A program made the position numbers and the translations under genes. A DNA stretch of 64,000 nucleotides from Phyto melanocephala. Taxonomy: Eukaryota; Arthropoda; Insecta; Diptera; Rhinophoridae. The stretch's first letter is position 1. The number at the start of each line of letters is the position of its first letter. The notes beneath the pieces are model-generated. The model saw nothing but the letters and a program-made list of their open reading frames with translations, made no database searches and was not told the DNA's origin. Shown here piece after piece: positions 22,276 to 33,445 of the stretch. The stretch spans positions 105,273,884-105,337,883 of the forward strand of contig OW799234.1 of the NCBI GenBank assembly GCA_941918925.1, written 5' to 3'.

Positions 22276-22778
22276 AAGGGTCCGCCATCTAACGTTTTTT
22301 TTTCAACGAGTGCTTATTTCGTGAATGGTAACACTTAGCTCAAGTCTGATTTGATTTTATCTTTCCGCTGAACGAATATGGTGTATACGCTTGAACAATG
22401 CTGGGAAATATTGCGACATTACTTTGGCCGATTTTTCCAAAAAAATCATCTTTTCAGATGAAGCACATTTTGATCTTGACGGGTACGTAAACAAGCAAAA
22501 TTGTCGCATTTGGGGCACAGAAAACCCGCACGCATACATTGAAAAGCCAGAGGTCCAGAGGCATAATTGGGCCATTTTTCTTCGAAAATGTGCAAGAAGT
22601 GGCCGTAGTCAATTGCGATCGTTATCGGGCCATGTTGAACGAATTTTGGTTCACAAAAATTGAAGAGGAGAATATTGGCCACATTTGGTTTCAACAGAAC
22701 GGTGCTACGTGCCACACAGCCGAAGCTACACTCTTTTATAGCATTTTCAAAAAAAAAAAAATTATTTGGCGGACTTTT
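22276..22778 (+). mobile_element. mariner deletion derivative, copy B (503 bp)
   Basis: The left end is AAGGGTCCGCCATC after TA at 22274-22275. The right end has mutated to TGGCGGACTTTT before TA at 22779-22780. It has the same architecture as copy A, with an extra deletion of about 38 bp between 'GAAAAGCC' and 'GGTCCAGAGG' that removes the RVTVWCGFW region. Transposase fragments DEAHFDL, NKQNCRIWG and QQNGATCHTAEAT are recognisable, and the second Asp has become Asn (QQNGA). Dead. Confidence 0.8.
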
Positions 22779-22779
22779 T

Positions 22780-23526
22780 ATATATATTTTACCAGCGTAT
22801 TAGGGAATCACGTGAATATTTTAAGTAGTATGTACCTGATATGTGTTATTCATTTGTTCTTTATTTTTTTTTTTGTAATAAAAACTTATTTTAATTGCAA
22901 CTAGTAAAGTCAAACAAAATATTGCACATATGCCAATTTGTGTTAAGTATGCAAAGAAAAACAAAAAAAAAACTGTAATAATTTACACCAGAGTACGAGT
23001 ATGTTAAAGAATAGCACAAACTTACTTACCACTGATAATCCAATATTAAATTCAAATCGAATAGAATAGCATTGTACTCGTATACGGTTTGTGTACCGAA
23101 ATCAATGACGACGAATAATAAATTTGATCATTTTATCTATTCAAAAATACTTTGTCACATTGCCTGCAATTTACATTGGGAAGTGGCGAATAACCTACTG
23201 AAGGTTTTTTCTTTGTCATCATCGTCAACATCATCATTATCTACATCATCATTTAATTTGCAGTTTAACAAAACTGAAAATAAAACGAGCATTGATTCAT
23301 TCAAACAGGGAGCCAATCAGCTCGACAGCTAAACAGATTCAGTTTGATCAAGTAAAATTAAAAAGAACTCCGTATTTGTTTCAATAGTTTTAGTTTTTAG
23401 AAAAGCAATACAAAGTGAACACTTGTAACTCTTTCAACATTTAGAAATAATAATATTTACGCAAAATTAAAAAAAAGTTCGAAAATACATTATACATTTG
23501 CAAAATGAATGGATTGATTTATTATC
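22780..23526. other. AT-rich stretch with one doubtful frame
   Basis: A frame at 23072-23332 encodes a Ser-rich run (SLSSSSTSSLSTSSF) made by a TCATCATC-like repeat and ends ANQLDS. It lacks an early ATG and any domain, so a host exon is possible but unsupported. Otherwise nothing was recognised. Confidence 0.3.
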
Positions 23527-24083
23527 AAGGGTGTCCAAATTTGAAGTATCATCGCTGAATGGAAATTGTTACAGGCAGGTAATCCAAAGCATCTTGGAGC
23601 GGAATATTTATAATTTTGACTTAGAAATTATGTGGTTTTAACAGAGTGGTGCCTCTTGCCACATATCAAGAAAAACACTAGGTTTTTTTGAAAGAAAAGT
23701 TCGAAAACCGCATAATTTCTCGAAGAGGACAATTGAATTGTGTACCAAGTTCGTGTGATTTGACAACTTTAGACCATTTTTTGTGGGGTTTTTTAAAACC
23801 GAAAAGGTACAGTAATAGCTCCACAATACTTCAACATCTTAAAAACAATATTATCGAGCAGATATCAAACACTGACAACAGTATAATGAAAAACATGATT
23901 GAGAGTTTTGGTAAAAAATTGGGAGACTGCCAAGACAGCAGCATGGGCTCTCTTGACTTGAGTTTTCATTGCTAACAGGCATCTATTTGTAACAAAACTG
24001 AAATAAAAAAATATCATTAATACCTAAAGAAGAAACTATATTTTTATTAAAATTAAAATGGTAGCTGAAATTTGTGCACCCTT
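23527..24083 (+). mobile_element. Short mariner derivative, about 557 bp
   Basis: The ends are AAGGGTGTCCAAATTT and the complement of AAGGGTGCACAAATTT. TA follows on the right (24084-24085), and the left flank has decayed to TC. The element holds the C-terminal third of a transposase. These termini differ from those of the 12458 and 14589 families, so it is a third family. Confidence 0.65.
23636..23975 (+). pseudogene. mariner transposase C-terminal part, frameshifted
   Basis: The first block reads QSGASCHISRKTL in one frame, so the second catalytic Asp of the usual QDGAxxH has become Ser. A T-run near 23684 shifts the frame. The continuation, FENRIISRRGQ, SSCDLTTLDHFLWGFLK and a helical C terminus ending near 23975, is open for about 90 codons. 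Everything upstream of the second Asp is missing. Inactive. Confidence 0.75.
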
Positions 24084-24144
24084 TAAAATTGTAAATCTTT
24101 TTTCAAATTTTTCAAAATTATTACATAAACACAACACGCGACTA

Positions 24145-24162
24145 AGGACACCTTGTAAATTC
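24145..24162. repeat. Orphan MITE arm
   Basis: The segment resembles the inverted-repeat arm of the 11426-11544 Harbinger-like MITE (ACAAGGTGTCCT core, reversed). No partner arm was found nearby, so this is a solo end or chance. Confidence 0.3.
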
Positions 24163-25290
24163 GTCGATTATTTTTTTTATATATTTAAAATTTTTTTTTA
24201 ATTAAATTTTTATTTACACTTTTTGTTGTTGTTGTTTAAATTAGTGCCGCCCTTAAAGTCCTCGATGTACTGTTGCTTTTAAATTTCAATACAAATGCAC
24301 GCGCCATTCAAAGATCTTTTGCAATGTGATTGTTTTCTTTATTTTCTTCATTGCATTGTGGAAACGTTTTTAAATCTATTGAATTTCAAATATTGTCTCT
24401 GGCACTGACTCTAGTGTTTTGCCTGTTAGAATATTGTTTCTATAGTTAGTGCGTATTTGGGCAACGTGATTACGGATCTTCTACTTTTTTTTTATTTATT
24501 TTTTAGGTTTGATAAATTTGCATTATTGTACCATTTGTTTGTAATTCGTATTGTGCTTAATAGTTCTACTCCTCAAACTGATTCAACGTGATTGCTTAAT
24601 TTATAGTTTGATATTCAAATACAATTCTAATGAATGTAAATAAACTTTTGAAAGCGTAAGATGTAACTTACCCCTACAATTTGTTGAGTTAAACATGAAA
24701 CCTACTGAAAACAAAAATTGGGAACATTACCTGTTAAGTGAAATAATTTTATTTAAATTCAACGGCTGTACCAAAAACTAGGTCACAAGACTGGACTTTT
24801 TGAACATTTTGGTAAATGATAGCAAATTCTCATGTCAGGTGCTGAGAAGAATATTGTTTTACAGCGATTGCAGACTAAGTAACAATTTGGAACTAATATA
24901 AGATAATAATTCACTGTAAAGTCATTCTTACTTCATGAATATTTTCTTATATTTAAATATATACCTTTATGAGTACATATTTATATGTGTTGGTGGAATA
25001 TCAAAGCAGGTCACTTCCATTTTGGGTCCCTCTTTCCAGTGCTATAATGTCTATCATTTGGCAAATTATCCTTCACCGATTCCTGATCCAGTACAGGAAT
25101 GCGATTTCATGTCGCCGACTAGTGATTGCTGACCACCCTTTTCATACAATCCTTCGTTATCGGCATCACCTTAGCTTAACTTAAACCACTTATAGCATTC
25201 ACTCCTAATATTTATGTGCCTACCTGTGATCATTAGTCCACAGCGATTTTAGTCTCCGAAACCTTTTTTAGCTGAAGGTCCAGGATTTTT
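24163..25290. other. AT-rich stretch, no gene seen
   Basis: Overlapping plus-strand frames at 24935-25184 lack a domain signature and share DNA in two frames, so they are not called. Confidence 0.4.
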
Positions 25291-25497
25291 TTATACCCCA
25301 TCAGTAAAGATGCTGATGTTATTATCCATGCTTTCATTGTGTATAAATCCATCCGCTAAAAGCATGCGGTACAGCCATTCGACCATCTTTACTCGACTCA
25401 AGAGATTCATCGGCATCGGGGTATTTCTAAGTTTTTTATGCACAAGATACAGGATTCTCCAGGATTGATAAGCATTCCCCGGAAAGTCTGTTTTCAT
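25291..25497 (-). pseudogene. Possible LINE RNase H fragment
   Basis: The minus-strand frame ends in NISIFTDGV, which resembles the first strand of an RNase H domain (I-x-TDGS, catalytic Asp). It is preceded by a hydrophilic linker as found between reverse transcriptase and RNase H in I-type LINEs. The following residues are not recognisable. It may be chance. Confidence 0.3.
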
Positions 25498-27746
25498 ATT
25501 TATATTTTTAATATTTTGAATTATTCGCTTAAGTTTTATTGAAATAACTTAACCTAATGTATGTGAGAACTATTCGCTGGCCTAGTCATTTTTCTTATAC
25601 TGCTCATTCGTTTACTATTTGAGGGCTCTTATCATTTGAGTGCTCCAGCCTTTCGATAATAATTACATATATCTTGTATTGAATATTCTATAAAAACTTT
25701 AACATTTTTAATTAATTAAAAATTAAATCACACACATTCTTTAATTGACATATTTTCTTTGTATGGAAAAAACCACAATACGAAGGGAAGCCCAATTCTT
25801 CTAAACTCGTAGCTCGAAACACGCAAACATAGTGCTAATGGGGCGGGTGTATTGGAGTAAGATTTTCATGTCAAATATTATTCGATATTCCAGTCTAAAA
25901 TTTATATTATATGTATTACTACCTACACTTTAGTATTTATTACATGAAATTAAGCTTTCAACACCGTAAGAAAAGTATTTACTTACAAGGCGTTAGTAGA
26001 CACTCTATCAGTTACCAACAGGCCATAAATAATTAGAAATTCGATTGACTAGAATTTCGAGAGAAATAGAAAAATGGGGCCACGACTATAAGCTGCTGAG
26101 ACATCGGAATGTAAAAAATAATGCATTGAGCTGAAAATGCTAGCATCACGTTAAACTAAATGAGGGAAATTTTTATCTTTAAATAGCTTTTAAGCAGACT
26201 ACAAATCTCTTTAGGCCTAATATTTTTTCGAGAACTTTTTGTAGTTTTTGTGAACTCCACTGTGTATACTGTATATGTAAAGTATGACAGTTAAAAATAT
26301 GAAAAAAATAATAGAAAATAGAGAATTTGGCAATTGAAGCCTAAAATAAGTATAAAAAAAACTAAAAAAAACTAAAAACTAGTCTAGACTACCTGAAGAA
26401 TGAATTTACCTTAAACAAAACTGTATATTTTGAATTTTGTTATTGTTTTGAAAATACTTGTTTTTATTCTATAAGAGCAGGGAGTCCATTTCTTTTTTTT
26501 TTTTTGCATCAACGTTTAATTGAAAATAATATGAATCATTGCAAATAATTTTGTTGGAAAATTCGTATGTTTTCAAACTATTTCAGCACTTGAACGAGTT
26601 GCATTGTAAAAGGTTGAATATGATGACGATGTATAAGCTTAATGTTGTGCAAAGTCCTTTTGGCGATGTGTTGTACAGTGTTTATTTTGGCTTCACAGCG
26701 ATCACCATGATCATACTCTGCTAACATATTGTCAGCTAAAATCCTACCGGGGACATGTTTCCTTGGCTAGTATCAGGTTATTGATGTATTATTAATACGG
26801 GGTAGAGAGACAGACTTTCTGGCTTCTAGTCAGCGAATATGCTAAGGTTTTACCAGAAACCCATAGAACTAAGTCTTAAGAATTTGTTAAAGACTGGTTG
26901 CTGGTGGGGTGTTTTTAGAATAAACCTGGTATTTGTGATTTTTCACAAGCTGGAAAACAGATTCAGAGATAGTTTAATGTCTGATGCTTGATAAATGCCG
27001 GACTACGGGCAACCAGAAATATTTTTGAGTCTTTTAGCCTTTTTAACGTAAATAGATAATGATGGTTTAATGACTGATGCTTGCAAAGGTGGCATTCCTG
27101 ATGGCTTCACATAACCCCATATATTTCGGGGTGCTGTTGCTTTTCAACAGAAGCAGTAACCAGGTAACCTATTTGGATGTTTCATACCTCAAATCAGATT
27201 CTAATTAACGTTATAAGCCTCGTAGGGTTTATGATAGCCTGAGCTATACAGCAACGAAGAGATTATTATGAATGCGACTTAACATGTGACTGAAGTGCAC
27301 AAAATATCAGATACAGGCGGAGTTTGGGTGGCAGAAACAAATCCAATAGCAAGACCAGCATCAGATTATGTCTTAACGTGACAGTGTTGAAGCTTCTCAA
27401 ACCATTACTTTTTCATGTAAAACATTGAGAGTTTTAATTTTAGCAATTAAAATACGTACTGCGCTCTTTGGTGGAACCTGCTTAAATAAAAAAGCTGCTT
27501 GAATTTTAATAAGTGATTTTACCATTTTAATAATAAAATTAAGTTCTTCACTTAAGATTCCTTAAGTTTGTTCTTTGTATACATCGTGAGATGCCAGCTT
27601 AAGCCGTAACTATATTGTGCAAATGCTGGCTGAAGCACTTAACAAAACTTTTCGTTAAGTTTTAGTCAAATGTTGTTTCTTTAAGCAAAGAGCGAAAAAA
27701 GACGCAAATTCCTTACGAAAATTTCTATTTATGTTTTATTAACATA
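25498..27746. other. Stretch with no recognised gene; GC-richer block 26750-27380
   Basis: No domain could be recognised in any frame of the slightly GC-richer block 26750-27380. Its composition differs from the surrounding DNA and suggests an old element fragment. A plus-strand frame at 26539-26724 has no distinguishing feature. Confidence 0.35.
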
Positions 27747-28602
27747 CTAGCCAAACCCGGCGCGCGTTGCTACGCCCCTTAATGAATCGAAATGCATTCT
27801 GAATTTTAATTGAAAAAACCTAAAAATTATAATTTTTTTATGGGCGTGGTATTGCCCACTTTTCTAGTCACGAAATTGTAAAGTCATAACAGCTCAATAT
27901 GTGTGCAAAGTTTCAGAAGAATCGGACCAGTGAAAGTACCTCAAAATTAAAATTGTTTTTATGGGCGTGGCCCTGCCCACTTTTCTTATCACGAAATTGT
28001 AAAGTCATAAAAGCTCAATATGTGTGCAAAGTTTCAGAATAATCGGTCCAGTGCAAGTACTTCAAAATTATAATTTTTTTTTATGGGCGTGACACTGCCC
28101 ACTTTTCTAATCACGAAATTATTTAGCCATGACAGCTCAATATGTGTGCAAAGTTTCAGAAAAATCTGTCTGGTGCAAGTACCTAAAAATTATAGCCTTT
28201 TTTTATGGGCGTGGCCCCGCCCACTTTTTTAATCACAAAATTATAAAGTCACGACAGCTTAATGTGTGTGCAAAGTTTCAGAAAAATCGGTCCAGTGCAA
28301 GTACCTCAAATTTAAAACTTTTTTAGGGGCGTGGCCCCGCCCACTTTTCTTATCACGAAATTATTTAGTCACGACAGCTCGATATGTGTGCAAAGTTTCA
28401 GAAAAATCGGTCAAGTGCAAGTAGCTAAAACTGATAACAAATTTTTTATGGGCGTGGCCCCGCCCATTTTTTTTCATCCCTAAACACTCCCCGGTATGTG
28501 TACAACAACTTACCAAAGTTTGAGCCCGATCGGTTTTACAGTTTCAGAGTCTATAGCTAACACACACACACACACACAGAGTTTCACTTTTATATATATA
28601 GA
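27747..28602 (-). mobile_element. Helitron-like element, inverse copy with six tandem units
   Basis: In reverse orientation it starts TCTATATATATAAAAGTG (complement at 28602) and ends CTAG at 27747. It is flanked by A and T as expected for Helitrons. It keeps the full 5' region with a (CA)n tract at 28560-28577, then six units of about 122 bp with near-palindromes such as TGGGCGTGGCCCCGCCCA (near 27841, 27962, 28084, 28207, 28328 and 28449). It belongs to the same family as 9137-9963 but is less decayed at its 5' end. No helicase is encoded. Confidence 0.7.
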
Positions 28603-29799
28603 TTGATAGTAAGTTAAGCCAGCCAATGCATAATGTTGTTGAGCCTTTAATACTAGACATTTCATTATTTCAGATCAAATTTACTCTATGACCTGAAGTT
28701 AGCACCACCTGTAAAATGAAAATTTTCAAAAGTTGGTAAAGGTTAGGTACTGAAAATAATATTTATTTTAAGAACCACAACTAAATACACTTGTCTAATT
28801 AGTTTTATTATGCATTGAAAGAACAAGAAACAGAAAAATCAAATATGCATGCATCTCCAAGAATCACATACAAATTAATATTCATCTCTAATGAAAGTTT
28901 TTTCTTCTAATCATTAAATTTAGAGTGGTCTAAGAGAAGCCCTTGCTTGAACGAAGAGATGTTTATCTAAACGACATGTAAATCTTAAAATCACGCATGT
29001 TTCACCTTAACACAACCAGTTCGTTATCAGTAGAATCCATGCATTTACTAGCAACTTCTATGTGATGTCTGCAATGGCTAGTCTATAAACAAATCAAATA
29101 AAATTCAATTTATTTCGGGTATTTAAAATATTTCTTTTCCACTAACTACACACAGATTATTTTACATGTTGTTAACAATTTCATTTTCTTCTCTTCCAAC
29201 TCCCTTAGCCGACTGTGATCATAAAATCACTACTCGTGCATTACGTTGTATTCGTCTTGCTGTCTTGTCTTTGTTTGTGGGTTAAATGAAGGTGAATCTG
29301 ATCTTAAGGTTTTATGATTTCAAATTAGTTTCGTTTTTTTGTATTTTCTTTTCAATATTCTAAATGAGAGAAGAATCAAGACAAGATCACTTGCACAAGG
29401 TCAAAAGGTTTTAAAATTCTATAAAAATGAATTTGTTAAACATTAAGAAGGAGTTTTTGTAAGATTTTGATTTTTTTTTTAACTTTAAACCCTTTTCAAA
29501 AGAAGAATAGAAGTAACTTTCAGTTATTTCTTTTCAAAACGTGTGTTGGTAAAAGTATAAAACTTGTTTGAAAATTGAATAAAAAATTGTTTTTGCCAAC
29601 ATGGTATGCTTTAGAGAAGAGCAAAGCAGAAAAAACCAGAAATTGGCCCCGGAAAGTGCAATACGATTTGATGATTTGAGATTATTTAGAAATTCATAAT
29701 TATTTTTGGAAATATTTTGATTACATTTCCTTTTTAGTTAATAATGGGATTTGCCAAATTTTGGTACAATAAAGCAAAAAAATTTTATTTAATTTTTTC
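28603..29799. other. AT-rich stretch, no gene seen
   Basis: No coding pattern, tRNA-like fold or inverted repeat was recognised. Confidence 0.5.
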
Positions 29800-30175
29800 T
29801 CTGTGCTGATTACATTTCCATTTTCGAATAAGTATGGTCCAATAATGCTGCGTACACATACTCAACACCAAACAGTCACTGTTTGTGAATGCATCGGCTT
29901 TTCAACAATCACTTGTAGATTTTAATTTGTCCAAATGCGGCAATTTTGCTTGCTATCGAATCCACTGTAGTAAAATTGTACTTCGTCGCTAAAGATGTTT
30001 TTCTTTGTAAAGTCGCCATTCACATCTGTGTGTTAAATCAACGATATGCTTATTAACACAATTTAAATGGTCAGCAGGCTTCAGCTCTTGAGTCAGTTGA
30101 ACCTGGTTAGCGTATATAGTCACATATTTCGTGAGATATTTAATATTTGGGCACGACGATTTTTCTGCCATTCTG
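29800..30175 (-). pseudogene. mariner-like transposase relic
   Basis: The minus-strand translation gives LTQELKPADHL near the start and then a decayed linker. FSDEVQFYYSGFDSKQNC (first catalytic Asp region), EKPMHSQTVTVWC and RSIIGPY follow at the distal end. Two stops interrupt it. It is the middle third of a rosa/mariner-type transposase. Neither terminal repeat is identifiable. Confidence 0.65.
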
Positions 30176-30245
30176 TCACGAACAACAGCAATGTTTCTTT
30201 ATGTTTTTAGTTTATCGAATAAGTATGTATGTACATTAATATTTT

Positions 30246-30413
30246 TTATGATGACATCTTAAATATTTCGGCTCCAGCTTTGACCTCTCGTGAGCTGGAC
30301 CATTTTGAAAAAGGGTCTATTTTAGCATGTTTTGTTAATTTGACACTTTTTCAAAATGGTTTAGCTCACGAGAGGTCAAAGCTGGAGCCAAAATATTTAA
30401 AATGTCATCTTAA
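30246..30413. repeat. Long hairpin, ~70-bp arms
   Basis: The arm 30246-30314 pairs with 30342-30413 at roughly 90% identity, including an uninterrupted block GGCTCCAGCTTTGACCTCTC. The loop is about 28-35 nt. Transcription of either strand would give a stable long stem. It may be a palindromic MITE or a source of small RNAs. Target duplications were not resolved. Confidence 0.8.
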
Positions 30414-30598
30414 TAAAGTCCAAGGTTCATTTTAAGCAGGGTACATCGAGAACTTTTTTTGGTGAGTCGCTCTAATGTACATGATGACATTCCATTAATT
30501 AACAAATGACAGCAACGAGTGAGCAGATGTGAAAAATGGGATATATTATTAAGGTTTGTTTCAGAAACAACTCGTATTTTATAGTTGAACATCTAAAG

Positions 30599-30648
30599 TT
30601 TTGTGAAGGTTATATAACAGCTGAGTATAGCGTTCTTTCTTGTTTCAT
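30599..30648 (+). repeat. 3'-end relic of the GTCTGTC repeat
   Basis: The segment TTGTGAAGGTTATATAACAG followed by TATAGCGTTCTTTCTTGTTT matches the last 45 bp of the GTCTGTC repeat (consensus TTGTGAAGGGTATATAAG...TATAGCGCTCTTACTTGTTT) with a decayed hairpin. Confidence 0.5.
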
Positions 30649-31051
30649 ATTAAACTTATTTTACAGTAAAAGTATGTCTTTACAAAACATTTTAAAAAAT
30701 ATTCTCTATATGTGACAGCGCATAGAGAAAGGGACCTAAGGGTAAACAAAACAATTTTCACTTTGTTTTTTTTTTTTTTGATGTGGACAACATCTGAGCA
30801 TCGAATGAGACCGATCCCATGCCTCAAAAGTGTTCCCTCCCAGAGATATGCGCGTTTTATAAAAGTGAAGTCGACGATTCTAAGCGCAAATAGAAAGGGA
30901 CCTAACGGAAAAATTATTTATTTTCATTTTTCCCCTACTAAATTAACAAAATAACTTGATTTTTTGATTCAATAGGTTCTTAGAAACAAAAAATACGTTT
31001 GAAAATCAACAAAAAACTATTACAAACTGTAACGATGATTAAAAATCAAAC

Positions 31052-32734
31052 ATGCTAGAAGATACACAAACTCAAAAATATTTTATAACGAGGGAAAAAA
31101 TATTATACATTTTCTCAAATCTTAGAGGCAAGTTATCTTCAGGTTTAGATAAAATACCAAACATAGTACTAAAAAATATTCCTGAGATAATGATATTTGA
31201 ATATTGTAATTTATTTAACAATATGATTAATAATTCTTACTTTCCCAAAATGTGGAAAAAAGCAAAAGTAGTTATATTGCCGAAAAAAGATAAAGATTTG
31301 AGTAACCCGAAAAACTTAAGGGCAATTAGTTTGCTACCCAATATTAGTAAGGTTTTTGAAATGTGCATAAATAATAACATAAGCCAATTTTGTAATGACA
31401 ATAATTTAATAAACGAAAAACAGTTCGGATTTAAATATAAACATTCAACTGTCAATGCAATTCATCTACTTACATCTAACATTAATTGGAACTGGAATAA
31501 AAAATTATGCACGGGTGCTTGCTTAATCGACATGGAAAAAGCTTTTGATAGCATTTGGATTCCGGGACTAATTTTTAAATTAAATCAATATAAATTTCCC
31601 ATAAATCAAATCATACTGATCTATAATATGATTTGTGACAAATCTTTTACAATAATACATCAAAATCACAAAAGCAGAAAATTTTTTAAAATCGTAAATG
31701 GATTACAACAGGGAACTGTTAACTCTCCCATTCTTTTTAATATATTTATTCTTGACCTTTTGAGTAAAATAGAGAATATTATCTCTTTTGCAGATGATAT
31801 TATTATATATCACGCGGATAAAACAATCGAGAAAATCAATGAAAAACTTCAAGACATGTTTAATATTGTGGAAAAGTTTACTATAGATTGGAATATGACA
31901 ATTAATATAAAAAAATGTGAAACAATTCTTTTTAGACCTCCAGTTGATAAATGCAATAGTAACATAAGGAAAAATTGGAAAGAATTTGGAATTAAATCTA
32001 ATTTATCCAATATGGATATACCCAACAAAAAAGTAGTTAAGTGTTTAGGTATTTACTTAGATAATTTTTTATATTTCAATTACCATGTTAAGGAAGTACT
32101 AAACAAAGCTAGAAAGGCATTCTTTGTATATAAATCATTGTACTATTCAAAATACATAAAATCTAGAGTCAAAATAAGTATGTACCAATCCTTGATTAGA
32201 CCAGTCATAACATACGGGAGTCCAATATGGTTTAATATTTCACCTTCTTACATGGAAAAGATACGGGTTTTCGAACGAAAATGTTTAAGAGCTTGCACTT
32301 CGTTACATAGATCTCCAAACAGCAATTTTTTAAAGTATATATCTAATAAAAAAGTATATAACGCTTCAAATATTATAAGAATAGATAATTTTATTATAAA
32401 CTTAATTAGAAATAATACTTTAAGATGTACTAAATGTAACGAAAATAATTTGATAATGGCACCGTACTATACAAATGAAGAATATATACAAGCGACATTG
32501 CAAAAAGGATTTGTTCCACCTGAGGCATTTTTATATCTCGATAAAATAGGGGTTATACAAAACCAAAATGGCATACCAGTCTTTTATCATAATTTTAGAC
32601 GGGCCAATATTAAAGCAGTAAATTGCAGTGAAACAAATAATTATAATTTACGTCACGACACAAGTATTTCTAATAGAGATTTTTATAGTTTACAGTGTTC
32701 GAAAACCAAAAAATTTTGGTGGTTAAATGAATAA
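31052..32734 (+). CDS. Non-LTR retrotransposon reverse transcriptase, 560 aa
   Basis: The uninterrupted frame encodes the reverse transcriptase part of a LINE ORF2. It copies element RNA into DNA at the nicked target. Visible motifs are GLDKIPN (about 32-40), LPKKDKD and LRAISLLPN, CLIDMEKAFDS with catalytic D160, GLQQGTVNSPILF, and FADDIIIY at 246-253 with catalytic D248 and D249. Thumb motifs CLGIYLD and SLIRPVITYGSPIW follow. The endonuclease expected upstream is absent. The frame continues only about 25 codons upstream beyond a TAA, so this is a 5'-truncated copy. No RNase H follows, which fits jockey-type elements better than I or LOA. An intact 560-codon frame in this AT-rich DNA suggests a recent insertion, though not an autonomous element. 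Confidence 0.85.
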   Translation: MLEDTQTQKYFITREKILYIFSNLRGKLSSGLDKIPNIVLKNIPEIMIFEYCNLFNNMINNSYFPKMWKKAKVVILPKKDKDLSNPKNLRAISLLPNISKVFEMCINNNISQFCNDNNLINEKQFGFKYKHSTVNAIHLLTSNINWNWNKKLCTGACLIDMEKAFDSIWIPGLIFKLNQYKFPINQIILIYNMICDKSFTIIHQNHKSRKFFKIVNGLQQGTVNSPILFNIFILDLLSKIENIISFADDIIIYHADKTIEKINEKLQDMFNIVEKFTIDWNMTINIKKCETILFRPPVDKCNSNIRKNWKEFGIKSNLSNMDIPNKKVVKCLGIYLDNFLYFNYHVKEVLNKARKAFFVYKSLYYSKYIKSRVKISMYQSLIRPVITYGSPIWFNISPSYMEKIRVFERKCLRACTSLHRSPNSNFLKYISNKKVYNASNIIRIDNFIINLIRNNTLRCTKCNENNLIMAPYYTNEEYIQATLQKGFVPPEAFLYLDKIGVIQNQNGIPVFYHNFRRANIKAVNCSETNNYNLRHDTSISNRDFYSLQCSKTKKFWWLNE

Positions 32735-33049
32735 TTTATTATATTTTTTCTTCTTTTTTTACTTTTCGACCATAGTTTTTAACAGTTGCCATATAAATGT
32801 AATGTTTTTAAGCAATTTTTTTCATTACAATCTAATATTATATAAAATATATATCTTCTCCATTTGAAGTACAAAATCTAAATATTTTTTTTGAAAATCT
32901 AAATCTAAGCCATACTAATAATACTCGAGAGCTCGTTTTTGGGACTTTGTATAAATGTGTAAAAATTAATATTGTTAACTAGTGTTTATTATAGTTTAAG
33001 TTTGTACAATATTATGAATTAATAAACGTTAAAAAAAAAAAAAAAAAAA
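32735..33049 (+). mobile_element. LINE 3' UTR and poly(A) tail
   Basis: A non-coding AT-rich tail follows the reverse transcriptase stop. AATAAA-like signals lie near 33020 (AATTAATAAACG), and about 19 A residues end at 33048. This marks the 3' end of the inserted LINE inside the TIR element. Confidence 0.75.
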
Positions 33050-33326
33050 CTATAAAAAATTTATTTTTTTCCTTATGAACAATTTAAAAAAATAGAAAAA
33101 TCATTTAATCTTTAAAATGGCTCTCCTGAACAAAACCTGTTTTTACTCTTAGGTCCCTTCCTCTATGCGCTGTCACATATTTTAATCACTTTTTTTATAT
33201 ACAAAAGTGACTTGAAGTTAAAAAAAAAAATTATTATTTCCTTAAAAAGTATTTGGTAAATATTCCTCTTAAGAAATTTAAGGAAACGGTCTCTTTTCTA
33301 CGGCATTTAGAAAAAATAAAATCTAT

Positions 33327-33445
33327 CCGCCGTATTCATAAGAAAATAGTTTAGATTTACTAAAGGCTTATTGAACGATGTTTTACAGAAATTTGTCAAA
33401 TAAGCCTTTAATAAACGTCAAATATGTTTTTATGAAAACGGCAGT
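33327..33445. mobile_element. ~119-bp palindromic MITE
   Basis: The arms CCGCCGTATTCATAAGAAAA... and complement of TGCCGTTTTCATAAAAAC... pair imperfectly (about 70%) over nearly 50 bp, with the shared core TAAAGGCTTATT. The short foldback shape is typical of MITEs. No target duplication was resolved. Confidence 0.5.

Larger units (their letters stand above)
30711..33177. mobile_element. TIR element interrupted by a LINE
   Basis: The ends TGTGACAGCGCATAGAG and complement extend about 35 bp with two mismatches (…AAGGGACCTAAG.GTAAA). They are flanked by TA at 30709-30710 and 33178-33179. A second, direct, degraded copy of the arm lies at 30880-30910. The interior is filled mainly by a jockey-like LINE with its own poly(A). 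The host element is therefore probably a small TA-target MITE into which the LINE inserted. Confidence 0.7.

Noticed and set aside
23072..23332. 86-codon frame with a Ser-rich run
   Set aside because: No ATG at its start, and the Ser run is a TCATCATC microsatellite. Insufficient support for a gene.
28560..28577. (CA)n tract considered as an independent microsatellite or CRISPR-like array
   Set aside because: It is part of the 5' region of the Helitron-like element. No CRISPR array or other prokaryotic feature is present in the window.
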